DNA of 64,000 nt from assembly GCA_029204225.1 (NCBI GenBank), contig MU832594.1, forward strand, positions 1-64,000. Reading direction: 5' to 3'. Positions 32,745-46,530 of this stretch are shown here, piece after piece. Each line of letters starts with the position of its first letter. The first letter of the stretch is position 1. Both the position numbers and the translations under genes were made by a program. Source of the stretch: Diphasiastrum complanatum. Its lineage: Eukaryota > Streptophyta > Lycopodiopsida > Lycopodiales > Lycopodiaceae. The notes under the pieces are model-generated. The model was not told the origin of the DNA and ran no database searches. It saw only the letters and a program-made list of their open reading frames with translations.

Positions 32745-33365
32745 CTAATTGTCAGATAACTCATGTTCTCCCACAGTAAGAATGCCATCCTCATTGGTGG
32801 ATATTTCAATAAGAGAAACATCCTCAGGTATCCACTCAATAGGGAGTGCATCTATCATGTATAAAGGCAGGATGAGAGTGTTGATATTCGTGGAGTGTAT
32901 AGTGATTTCGATTGGTGCCTCTTCTTGAACCTCGCGTTCAAAAAGAGTGGCATTGACACAATCGATAGTTCCTAAAGCATGACCCCAGTTAATGATATCA
33001 GTGTTCTGCACATAATGATCCTTTATGGTTGAATCGATACTATCGGGGTCATCATAGGTAGCTGAAGACCATTCGTCTTCAATGCACACAGATTTTATCT
33101 TTCTTGTGGCATCAACAAAGATTCTCTTGTCTCTGTTGCCAAAAATTATTTTGTTTTTCTTCCAATCTTGAATCACTCCGGCCATTTCTAACCAAGGTGT
33201 TCCAAGAAGGAATTGATAGGTGTGCGGTTCATCAGGAAAATCTAGGACTACACACTCTATAGTGAAAATCAAACCGACAATTTTGATCGATAAATTGCTT
33301 ATTGTTGGCTGATTCTGACGAATCCCCAAGATACTTGGACATAGCAAATCAAGAGCACCTCTCAC
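32745..33365 (-). pseudogene. gypsy element 2 protease C-terminal part
   Basis: On the minus strand: ILGIRQNQPTISNLSIKIVG, FLLGTPWLEMAGVIQDWKKN (the LLGRPWL..A..DW block of gypsy proteases), then INWGHALGTIDCVNAT, shared with element 1. The active-site Asp lies upstream and is lost at the junction near 33365. Confidence 0.82.
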
Positions 33366-34457
33366 CTTAGATCGAGGAGGTCTATGAGAAGACGAGACTA
33401 ATGAAGACTGAGAGCCGAGGAATACTAGTTAGTAATGACAAATAAGAATGATGTAAGCCTCATGGTGAATCCCGGAAGATGGAATGACCATGTAGGAACT
33501 AGTATTTCTAGGCAAATGTATTAAATGCAAGTAGACCCCTCTTAAAGAAAGTAGAGTGAGCCACCTTTTGATGGTGACCTCTAGTGGAGAGCATTATTCC
33601 ACTTGTAAATTGTGAAATGTGGAAATTCCACTAGGATGCCACCTAAGGAGCTCTCTTGCTTATTTAAGAGACTCCCTCTTTGAGTAGAGGAGCTTTTTGT
33701 GAATTGTATCAACTCCATGCTGAAATAAGAAGAGCCTTCACGAGTTTGGTGCATCCATTGAGCTCCTTGATCATGCTTGTTTCTTGAGTGATGCATTTAT
33801 GATCTTGCTCTTCCCTCCTTTTGTGTGTGGTTGTGGACTATAGAGTGGATTAGATTTGCTGCTTTCGTAGAGTGGATTAGTTTCTTTTCTTGTTTGTGAA
33901 TTAATGTAGGAACCAGCATTCAGGTAAACTAAATAGGCTAGATCTGTGGTGTAGTTCGTGCATATCTCTTTACAGTCCAGTTCTTGATGTTCTTGGGATG
34001 TCCAAGAATCAAAAGACTAGTTGGTTTCTTGATTCTTGGACTTCTAACATGCTGTAGATTAGTTCTTGTTTCTTGTTTTGTCAATTTATGCAAGTGTAGC
34101 TCAGTTTAGTAATGCTTAGGCTCTGATTCAGTTCATTTTAGAGTAGGTAGCTGTAGAATCTACTAAACATTCGTTGGGGCTGCATGTTGATCTGTAAATG
34201 AATGTTCTTGGCTTGCATTTATGTATGAATGTAAGTGCGTTCAAGAGAGACGACCCTGAGTAGTCCTCTGACAGGCAGGACAAAAATATACTACAACGTC
34301 AATCTATCCCTCCTGCCTGGTTTGGCATCGTAATATCAAGAGCACACATAACGAATGCCCTGAAGCCTGGTAACAGCCAGAAAAAATGGTTCTGAGTAAG
34401 TAAAACAAAAAGAATAAGAAAACCAACAAATTCTCTGGAGTAGAGGATCTGTCAACA
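33366..34457 (+). repeat. plus-strand LTR of a third gypsy copy related to element 2
   Basis: Ends GTCAACA just before a gypsy PBS at 34460. Its 5' part matches the minus-strand LTR of element 2 (see 25150-25372), but in opposite orientation. Its terminal TG was not identified, so the left edge is set by the end of element 2 coding sequence. About 1.1 kb, with no ORF supported. Confidence 0.7.
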
Positions 34458-34459
34458 TT

Positions 34460-34471
34460 TGGCACCGTTGC
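34460..34471 (+). other. gypsy primer binding site, third copy
   Basis: TGGCACCGTTGC closely resembles TGGCGCCATTGCCG of element 1 and lies 3 bp after the LTR. Confidence 0.7.
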
Positions 34472-34714
34472 TACTTGAACTCCACGACATTCTACATACA
34501 GAAGAACCGCAACCTTGTCCATGCTCAGATCCCTACAAACAAACTCCAAATCGTTAAACACATTTGAGTTTCTAAAACCTGAACAGAGCCACATCGTTGG
34601 CTACCTCATTACCCAAATCCACGAGTTGTTAGACTTGCCAATCACTTGTAAGCAAACACACTAACAGACCTGGATTCCCTTCTCTCCAAGCTCCCGCTCC
34701 TCCAGTTTTCTCAT

Positions 34715-35250
34715 GCTTCAAATCTCAACCGGAGCCCAGCCTAAATCTCAACCGAAGGACTAGCTTACATCTCAATCGGAACAATATGTCAGATCTCAAC
34801 CGATCCACTAACTCAGATCTCAACTGGAGCAATCCGTCAGATCTCAACCGATCCACTGACTCAGATCTCAACTGGAGCAATCCGTCAGATCTCAAAAGAT
34901 GCACTGACTCAGATCTCAACCAGAGCAATCTGTCAGATCTCAACCGATGCACTGACTCAGATCTCAACCGAAGCCAATCTGTCAGATCTCAATCGACGCA
35001 CTACATCAGATCTCAACCAAAGCCAATCTGTCAAATCTCAATCGATGCATTGCATCAGATCTCAACGGAAGCCAATTTGTCAGATCTCAACCGACGCACT
35101 GCATCAGATCTCAACCAACGCACTGCATCAGATCTCAACCAAAGCCAATCTGTCAGATCTCAACTGACGCACTACATTAAATCTCAACCGGAGCCCATCA
35201 CTTCCATCTCGACCGAAGCACAACGTTTACATCTCAACCGATGAGATTCT
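34715..35250 (+). repeat. 24-25-bp tandem array, core AGATCTCAACCGA (about 22 units)
   Basis: Units begin CAGATCTCAACC or CAAATCTCAA and run 24-25 bp. In the left half two unit types alternate (...CGATCCACTGACT and ...TGGAGCAATCCGT), giving a 48-bp higher-order unit. Its 3n period leaves an open frame reading SDLNRSTDSDLNWSNP, which I judge incidental. It sits in the leader downstream of the third gypsy PBS. Confidence 0.9.
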
Positions 35251-36055
35251 CTCCTTCCTGGATAGAACGGGTTCCTCACCATCGACACGGACCACCTCCA
35301 CCTCCATCCGCATTCACCCATCGAGATTGCATTCCACAGTCGCAAACATTCGCATTCCTCCACGAAAAACCCACCTTCGACCTGCTCACCTTCCATCACA
35401 ACAACACCACACCGCCTTAGGTCGCATTACACCGCAATTTGATCTGGAACGATCACCTCACATTCCACTGCATTCGCCCGTCATCCTCCCGCAATCGACC
35501 ACCTACCATCGCCAACAGCCACGACCGTATTCCATAGCCACGTTCACATTCCATCACAATAATCACCACCATAGCGAACAATCACATTCCACCTTACCAT
35601 CATCACCCTTCATCCCCATTCCATCGCAACCTCCACACATCGCAAACACCGCAAGCATCCACTTAACGCAACACCTGCATTCCACCGTTGCAACAGCACT
35701 CCATCGCCAAACCCGCATACACCTGCCAACAAACCACCTTCCGCACTACATTGCAATAGCCGCCCTCATACCGTATCACTTCACAAACATTGCATTCCAT
35801 TGGACCCTTGCAATCACCCTTCAACAACATTCCATCGCATAGACTCACAAACAGACCACCATCGCAAATGACCCACCCATCCGCCCGTCGCAACCGCACT
35901 CTTTCGCAACACCTGCATCCACCCGTTGCAACCACGTCCATCGCCAAACCTGCATTCAACCGTCATAACCGCCCCGGACCATTACGATGGCATCCCATTC
36001 AACCGTCATCATGTATTCGTCCAAGACAAACCTTCACACACCTTCAGTCCTCTCA
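35251..36055 (+). repeat. A/C-rich low-complexity leader
   Basis: Strong strand asymmetry: the plus strand is dominated by A and C with little G. Words such as CATTCCATCGCAAC, CCGCATTC and CCACCATC recur irregularly. Long ORFs on both strands reflect this composition only. Confidence 0.75.
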
Positions 36056-36440
36056 CACTAAATCTCGACCGACAGTTTCCAGTGCAATCTCGACCGACAG
36101 TTTATAGTAAAATCTCAACCGATGGCCTTCAGTTAGATCTCAACCAACGACCATTCAGTCAGATCTCAATAGGCGGCCTGCTATCAAATCTCAATCGACG
36201 ACCTGCTATCAAATCTCAACCGACGGCCTTCAGTTAAATCTCAACCGACGACCACTATCAAATCTCAACCGACGGCCACTGTCAAATCTCAACCGACGGC
36301 CCTCATTCAAATCTCAACCGACGCCCATTCACTCAGATCTCAACCGACGGTCAGTATCAAATCTCAACCAACGGCCCTGTCTCAGACTTCAACCGACGGG
36401 CTGCTTCAGATCTCGACCGAAGGGGTCCCTCACCATCTCA
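36056..36440 (+). repeat. 24-26-bp tandem array, core AAATCTCAACCGACGGCC (about 16 units)
   Basis: A second array with the same ATCTCAACCGA core but a different spacer (CGGCC...) from the array at 34715. The two arrays are separated by about 800 bp of A/C-rich sequence. Confidence 0.9.
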
Positions 36441-36800
36441 GCCGGACCAAATACACAAGCCACAAGCTGCACCGCTGTAAACGAAAGCAACTACACGGGC
36501 CTGCATCTGCATTAGGCCGTAACTACCGCATCACGACCATAAGGTTGACTCTTGCATCGTCATGACCACAAACACATTGTATTCAAACCACACCACCTGT
36601 TGAACGTAGCGACCATCTTCCATCGTAGCCACCGCATTTTCCCACAAACACCACCTTACGCCTGCCCAAGGACCCTTCACCCCACAAACTATCCCATTCC
36701 ATCCACACATGCAACCTTCTACCCGCATCCGCAATCGCCCGCTACAACCGCAACCACCGCTACAAACCGCATTCATCCGCAGTCCGCAATAGCAGCTGGA
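36441..36800 (+). repeat. A/C-rich low-complexity tail of the leader
   Basis: Continues the CCGCAT/ACAACCGCA composition to about 36800, where composition returns abruptly to AT-rich. No gag coding follows, so the third gypsy copy stops here. Confidence 0.65.
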
Positions 36801-38460
36801 CAAGTTTTTTGAACGACAAATAGTGGAACCAAAAAACTTTTTGAATGACAGTTTTGCGAAACCAACAATATTTAACTTAACTATCTTGAGGGATAGTTAG
36901 CCCTTGTTAAGTATCATTTAAACTACATTGGGCCCTTATTGGCCTATTATCCTATTATCCTTATTAGTTACTTTGAAGGGTCTAAAGAGGGAACCGCCTT
37001 GTTCTTAAGGCTAATAGTCCTTTTGGGCCTCCAAAGCTTACAATGGATATTCTTATGCATTGATAAGCACTAATGTACTAGTAGTACATGACACAAGGTT
37101 CAGACATGTGGAGATATCAAACAATCGCCTTGTGAAAGACTATTATCCTTTATTGTTCAAAATTGGTTTTTTGTTGATTTGGCTAGAAAAGACATTATGG
37201 CTTTATGGACAATTTTTTCAAATTGGTCTTGCCAAATAGGACAATTCAAAGACATCTTCAATAATACCATATGGAAATTTGTCTATCACGGGGGCCTCTT
37301 GACGATCGAGCTAGAAAAGACATATATAACTTTATGGACTTTCTTGTCAAATTGATACTGCCAAATAGGACAAATCAATGACAACTTCGATAACACCATG
37401 GGGAATTTTGTCCATCACATGGGGCCTTTTGGGTTGTGTAATGACCTAGCTGCTAATAGCTTTATATTTATATAATCCCCAGATTATTTGATTGACCACA
37501 AACTAGCAAAAAAATCACCCAAAAGAGTTGCATCAACTAAGATGACATGGAATTTTTTTTGTCAATATCTACATACAAAGCCAAAAAAAATCTTTTAAAA
37601 TAGGAAATGGCATCATGCACATCCCTATGGCGAAAAACTATCTTTGGCTACACATGTTTACGTCATTCTGTCATGCAAGGTGCTCAAAATGCATTAATTT
37701 GATGCAATGTGTGTGGCATTCGTATATTGTGCTAAGTGTTCTTACCTAGCCTCCTACTCTTGTTCCATGGTTTCTTGCACATGGGTTTGGGAATGTCTTT
37801 GTCTAAGCCTGCATTTTTTAGACTAAGATCTATCTAGGATTCCTAGTTGCTTCCACATTTCCAATGAGATCCTCCAGAGCTTGTCTCTCTCCATTCTATC
37901 CCGTACAAGGGGGGTTCCACACCAACTAGAGCAAAACATGTAGCAACATAGGCAGGTAGGTATGTTCCTAACAAATAGACGCAAGTCGTTTGTCCTTTGG
38001 CTTGCTCCAAAAGCCCATGGGTTTTACATGTTCAATGTCATTTAGAATGGAAAGGCCATGGGCTTTATGGTTTAAAGAAAAACTTCCCAATGCATTATAA
38101 TGCCTCAAAAGAATAAACTAATTCTTTCAACCAAGCTCTTTCAATTACAAGAGAATTTCGAGAAAGGTTTACAAGATCCCGAGTCCTAGAATGAATGCAA
38201 AGCAAGGCAAGGCAAGTAGGTTGAATAGGGTTAATGGCATTGCATGAGTGCAAGCTTGAACCTCACTATTGCATTGCTGACATCTTGGAGCCATGGCTCT
38301 TTGTTTGAGCTTGGTATATCACTTTAATGTAAGTGTTCATGAAAAATGCAAAGCTAACGATGTTTTTCAAATCAAAAGAAATCAACACCCAAAAGAGCCA
38401 ATATGCCTTCAAGTAAATTGCACCAAAAAATAAGAGATGGGAACTCTGGTGGGCGTTTGC
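36801..38460. other. intergenic, no gene seen
   Basis: AT-rich unique-looking sequence without a supported ORF. The only structure noticed is the tandem duplication at about 37180-37430. Confidence 0.6.
37180..37432 (+). repeat. ~125-bp tandem duplication
   Basis: Two adjacent diverged copies share GCTAGAAAAGACAT, CTTTATGGAC, GCCAAATAGGACAA, TAACACCAT/TAATACCAT and TTTGTC(C/T)ATCAC...GGGGCC. Confidence 0.85.
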
Positions 38461-39802
38461 TGTAGAAGATGGTGAGTCTGTGTTTGGAAGGTGCTGCCTC
38501 TGGAGTAGCTATTGTGGTTCTATCATACAAAAGAAAAAGCAGGCATGCTAGCTATGCCCATTACGAACAAAAGGTAATGTTCTTTGCTTGCAATAAACGT
38601 AATGTGATCAATCATGTTTCCATCTTCCAGCTGCAACCTGTTTTGTTTTATTTTATTTTGTAGAAGAATGAAGCTTTCACTCAGTTGAAATGTGTTGCAT
38701 TGCCAGGATCGGAATCTGAAACCTGCTGTTTTTAATTCAGATTTTGGGAGATAAAAAGCTTAAATATTCATCACTCTGGTCTGGAGCCCAGAAGCACATC
38801 CAGGACACTGGTCCCACAGAAGGTAAAGTCCGGCTGGCTGTGAGCGCCATGTCCACTTTGCAGCTTGCTTCGTTCGGAGGTCGAGATTCGAATCAATTTC
38901 TGACGTGTCTGCAAACCTGTCGGAACGTCGAGAATCGGACTCTGGAGCTTCTTCTAGCACCAGTATACGTAAATCACATCATATTAATTGCAAATCAATA
39001 CTCCTGATATAACCTGTCTTCTATCTGTGTTTTGTTAGTACGTTTTTAAAGCCGAGGCTTGAGAATTAGATCTTGGTGAGGATTCAGGATTAAGGATTCA
39101 TGAATTAGGACCTACAATTTTGGCTTCTTCTGTCCCGGGACCTACACGAAGGCGCATCTGATTTTTCAAAACTTCCGGATGCAAATTTGTTCTTGGTGGC
39201 GCATATGCTTTATGGAGTTACAGATCCTGAATTTATAAACTCTGTTGTGAGAAATTTGTTTGTCACTGTGCATCTGCAAACCTTTGTTACTTGCAAGAGC
39301 AACCTTCACATGCAAGGTATTTTAAGACACTCTTCTTCATCTTAGTTTTTGACAGATTGGTATATTCTTTACGGACATGCAAATGTAGTACAACAGAAAA
39401 AAACCGTGCAAAATGTGATTCACCTGAACCTTGTTGTTTTTACTGTTTAGACTTCCAAAGCCTGTTTTCAGACCGAGAGTGAAGTCACTGAAGCCGATTT
39501 CATGCAATGTGGGCTCCTGATGTGCCTGCTGTGGCAGTGCTGTGCGATGTTTATTTTCTAGGTCATTAATCGAATCTTAAATGTTTTTAAAGCTGCTTCA
39601 GCGCATGTGCACATAATCCTATTTGGTTATCTTTACAGAGATCAATATAATTATGTAATCGCCACGGATGCACCTGCTATTTATCTCTGGCGCATTTAAT
39701 GTGTCAAGTTTGGAAGGACGCGACTACATACAAGGAGTTGAGTCCATTTCTAACATGTCTCCGTGACGTTCATTACACAAGGGTATCACTGGCAAAAGGA
39801 CT
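38461..39802 (+). other. upstream region of the host gene
   Basis: No coding exon can be supported. A moderately GC stretch at 38770-38960 could be a 5' exon or promoter-proximal sequence. A GGTGAGT donor-like site lies at 38470. Transcript data would be needed to place the 5' UTR. Confidence 0.35.
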
Positions 39803-41157
39803 ATGGAGAGCCAAACCTTCTCGTTTCTGGACAGGAATAGAAGGATTCTGGACGCAATGGTGAACGGCCATCGAAGGCTACCTGAGCCTCCGATTGCCGA
39901 AAATCCGACCACAAAACCTGCTGTAGGCTTCCCCCTTGGAACGGCTCTTGTGTTGGTAATTGTTTTGGGAATCACCACGATGTTATCTTGTTACTACCAC
40001 TGGGAGAAGATTCGAAACCGAGCCAGTAGGCTTACTGGAAATCGGAGCGGTACTAGGCCTATAGTATCTCTTCAGGAAGGTTTGGCTACAAGAAGACAAG
40101 GGCCGTTAACAACTCCGATGCCTTCAAAGAAGGCCAGGTTCTCGCAAGAGGTCAGATTTTCCGCTCTTGCATTTTTATAATTTGTTGATCATGTACCAGG
40201 TTCGATACACTAAAGAACGAAATGTTTCATCAGAATACCCTCTGCTTCTCTGTCCGTGATCAATTATGAGGAATTCCAAGGGGGGAGGATTGAAACTACT
40301 CTTCCTTGAGTTTCCACTAAGATTACGACTGATTAGATGCATAAGTTATACATAACTTTTTTGCATTGATCTTACATCATTTGCCAGCTAAACGGGGTTG
40401 GCTCAACTGGTTAGCTTGGCATCCAAAGTTTCTTTGGTCCCAGGTTCGAGCCTCCCCTTGAAAACCAAGAAGCATTTGCCAGCTAGAGCCTTGCCACAAG
40501 ATTTAACATCACACTGCTATACTTCAGAGAAATAGAGGAATTTTTGTATTTGAAAGCGTGTTTTCAGCAGCTTTGTGTGTTCGTGAGAAGTAGCATTCAA
40601 TAAATTGCAGCATGCAGTTCGATATTATCTATCTTGTTTACTTGCTTGAACGTTAAACGGCAAGTACAGTGGGGTTCGATTGTAAACTGCTAAAGCTTGT
40701 ACTTGGTGGAAGTAGCATATGAGAATATATAGGCAGATCATCGGTCATGTTGAGGAAGAAATGTTCATAAGATATTGCCAATAAGCAAAAAAAATTAGAC
40801 AGCCACGTTCTGTTTCCCTGAAAAACTGTAGCTGTTTTGAAGAACAATCAAACTATTAAAAGAATTTCACTTCCTATTATGATATTGTAATCAAAAGTAC
40901 TACATCCAGAGCAGGCTATTTTCACATATTTGTCCAGACATATCTTTTTATGTTCCGTGTATTTATTAGCTGGATGTGCGTGACAGAAGCTGAGATATGT
41001 GCGACAGGAATTTGATTTTTAATTTGAACTTAACGCTCTTCCTAGAAGCTTATAAAATTATGTTTCGTTTGTGCAGGATTTAAGCTTGTCAGTGGTAATG
41101 CCCGGTGATAATGTTCCCAAATACATCGCTTGGCCGTCACCTCACGATCCAACTTGA
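39803..41157 (+). CDS. small single-pass membrane protein, hydroxyproline-rich glycoprotein family (At5g65660-like), two exons
   Basis: Exon 1 is 39803-40150 (116 residues) and exon 2 is 41077-41157 (26 residues plus TGA). They are joined at a phase-0 intron (GT at 40151, AG at 41075-41076), giving a 142-residue protein. The start has a good plant context (ACTATGG). Layout: polar N-terminus; KPAVGFPLGTALVLVIVLGI with a hydrophobic span at about residues 51-67; SCYYHWEKIRNRASR just after the membrane; a basic Ser/Pro/Arg tail; and, encoded by exon 2, LSVVMPGDNVPKYIAWPSPH. From memory, GFPLGTALLL, CYHWDKLR and LPVLMPGD-VPKFIA-PCP are the conserved blocks of the plant family. Its biochemical role is not known to me. 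It is the only intact host gene in the window, and recovery of the conserved C-terminal block by splicing supports the model. Confidence 0.85.
40378..40390. repeat. 13-bp target-site duplication of the intronic retroposon, left copy
   Basis: CATTTGCCAGCTA, repeated identically at 40473-40485. Confidence 0.9.
40391..40472 (+). mobile_element. tRNA-derived retroposon (SINE or retroposed tRNA) in an intron
   Basis: 82 bp with a pol III A box TGGCTCAACTGG at 40399-40410 and B box GGTTCGAGCC at 40443-40452. It starts GGGG and has CCCC after the B box, like a decayed acceptor stem. It ends in a short A-rich tail and is flanked by the 13-bp direct repeat CATTTGCCAGCTA (40378-40390 and 40473-40485). 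The duplication shows it moved by retroposition and is not a resident tRNA gene. Confidence 0.85.
40473..40485. repeat. 13-bp target-site duplication of the intronic retroposon, right copy
   Basis: CATTTGCCAGCTA, identical to 40378-40390. Confidence 0.9.
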
Positions 41158-43154
<1,997 letters not shown>

Positions 43155-43202
43155 TGCATGCATCCACACACTTGAATTCATGATTGTCCTTTCCAGGCTT
43201 GA

Positions 43203-43470
43203 ATCCAATGAGAGATTTTATTCAATTATAACTACTTGAATTGACTTGTGCGTTTCACAGTCCACTTTCAAAAGATAAACATCAAAAAGCACTCATCATG
43301 ACAAAAAGCAAACATGTTTCTTTTATATTTTAATATTCAAGAAATTTGTGACAAGCTATTGTGCAAGCGATGTATGTACTTTTCAAATGAGAGGATTCAT
43401 TCAATTCTAACTACTTGAATTGACATGTGAGTTTAAGGTCCACTATTAAAAGATGAACATAAAAAAGTGT
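43203..43470 (+). repeat. diverged direct repeat pair, ~85 bp, 180 bp apart
   Basis: Copies at about 43203-43290 and 43384-43470 share TTCAATT(A/C)TAACTACTTGAATTGAC, then GTCCACT and AAAAGAT(A/G)AACAT. Confidence 0.8.
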
Positions 43471-45222
<1,752 letters not shown>

Positions 45223-45256
45223 TTTTATGGGTAAGTGCTCGTCATCAACGGTCCGT

Positions 45257-45682
45257 GTCATGACGTCGTACTAGGCATACATCGTCAGCTGCGCTTCCAC
45301 CCCCTGCTGCTGTTCGCACTGAACTTCCTATTCCCCCCGCCTTTGATGCTTCCCTCGCCTCTGCTTCCACTCAAGGACAGTCTGTGACCATTGGGGCTAC
45401 CATTCCCATCACAGCTGCCCAGGCCGCCTCACCCCTGCACACCGAAGCTATATCACCAAACATGCAGTGTTTCATGGATATGTTCGATGATTCCCACCCC
45501 CTTGGGGCCTCCGAAGTTTTTGAAATGCCCCAGAGCCCTGCGCCCTTTGAACTTCAATCCCCTAGAAGAGGATTCGAACAAATCCATGACACTAATGTTG
45601 ATGTTGAAGATTCATGCCAACCACTTCAAGCTGATGACAACCCAGCCACACTTCGGGTCGACCAAGCTGCGAAATCACCAAA
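45257..45682 (+). pseudogene. coding-like fragment of unknown origin
   Basis: An open frame of about 140 residues, Ala/Pro/Ser-rich at first, then acidic (MDMFDDSHPLGASEVFEM, DTNVDVEDSCQPLQADD). It is less AT-rich than its neighbours. It has no start context of its own and is cut at about 45683 by the copia LTR fragment. It could be an exon of a host gene or part of a transposon protein. I do not recognise it. Confidence 0.4.
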
Positions 45683-46018
45683 GTTAAATGTAATCACATG
45701 TTTAAGTGTTCTAATTGCCCAACAAGATCTTAAAAATTAATTCATACTATGAAACAAGAGTACAGTCCACCGAAGAGATTAGATATGGTTTGTATGTGGT
45801 ACTACTGACATCAGATTCAACATGAAGGATAGTTCTGAAATAAATGGAAGAGCAGTACGATAACGTGAGTTCCTCAAGCGTCAAAGACAGCCATCGTCTG
45901 ATCAGAAACTAAGGAGTCGTAGACGTCCGTGTTATGATCAGAGTGAGTAAACAAGCGCGATCAAACAACAATGAAAGTGCATTCAATCACAACAAGCATT
46001 CATCTACGTTGTACACAG
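45683..46018 (-). repeat. truncated 3' LTR piece
   Basis: Matches 48143-48480 through TTTAAGTGTTCTAATTGCCC, ACAGTCCACCGAAGAGATTA, GACGTCCGTGTT and TGATCAGAGTGAGT. Both of its ends are abrupt. Confidence 0.88.
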
Positions 46019-46530
46019 AATAACACATAAGATGTGATCTTAACTTCCCTGAATATATGTCATGACTCTCTTTAATGCTTTCCAATGAGAGATTCTAGAT
46101 TAGACATGAATTGACTTAACGTGCTAATAGTACATGCTAAATCTGGTCTAGTACACAACATTGCATACATTAGAGATCTGATTAGTGAATGATAAGGGTA
46201 CTTCGCTAAGTTGAGTACTTCACTATCAGTCTCAACACAAGAAGGTTTAGTCAATACTATACTTGGATCCATTGGGGTATCAAATGGTTTGCAATCATAC
46301 ATATGAAACTTTTCTAAAATGCCTTTTAGATATGTCTGTTGGCTAAGATAGATATTCTTCTGAAGTCTATCTTTAGTAATGTGAATTTCTAGCAAAGAAT
46401 GAACAGCTCCTAAATCAATCATGTCAAATTCCTTTGACAGATTACTCTTAGTAGTGTGCAGAAGAGAAGTGTCGTTAGACAAAATAAATGCATCATCTAC
46501 TTAAAGAGCTATGAGGATGCTCCATTCCTT
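46019..46530 (-). pseudogene. copia RT thumb fragment
   Basis: On the minus strand the catalytic region reads L-stop-VDDAFILS (Tyr codon TAT now TAA). It is followed by LSKEFDMIDLGAVHSLLEIH, LKGILEKFHMYDCKPFDTPM, SLMYAMLCTRPDLACTISTL and SQFMSNL. The coding then collapses into LTR sequence. Confidence 0.87.

Larger units (their letters stand above)
25150..33365 (-). mobile_element. Ty3/gypsy element 2, both ends truncated
   Basis: On the minus strand from 33365: protease C-terminus, linker, RT, RNase H, integrase, spacer, extra ORF, PPT (25374-25388) and a partial 3' LTR (25150-25372). Gag and the protease active site are missing because the element is cut at about 33365 by, or joined to, a plus-strand LTR. 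It has the same architecture as element 1 and homologous proteins, so it belongs to the same lineage. The RT and integrase active sites are mutated. Confidence 0.87.
40151..41076 (+). other. phase-0 intron of the membrane protein gene
   Basis: 926 bp, GTCAGA donor and TTTGTGCAG acceptor. It contains a tRNA-like retroposon. AATAAA at 40598 could cause intronic polyadenylation but is unproven. Confidence 0.8.

Noticed and set aside
34304-34594. 96-codon minus-strand ORF with a hydrophobic stretch
   Set aside because: Overlaps an LTR end and PBS read on the other strand; judged a chance frame.
34786-35244. Open frame of repeated SDLN units (152 codons)
   Set aside because: It follows from a 24-bp period (a multiple of three) in a non-coding leader array; there is no start context or flanking domain.
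35327-36237. Overlapping His/Pro/Thr-rich ORFs on the plus strand and Cys/Gly-rich ORFs on the minus strand
   Set aside because: Products of A/C-rich composition; no domain and no codon bias.
34715-36440. CRISPR-like array
   Set aside because: The units are contiguous 24-26-bp tandem repeats without unique spacers, in plant nuclear DNA with no cas genes.
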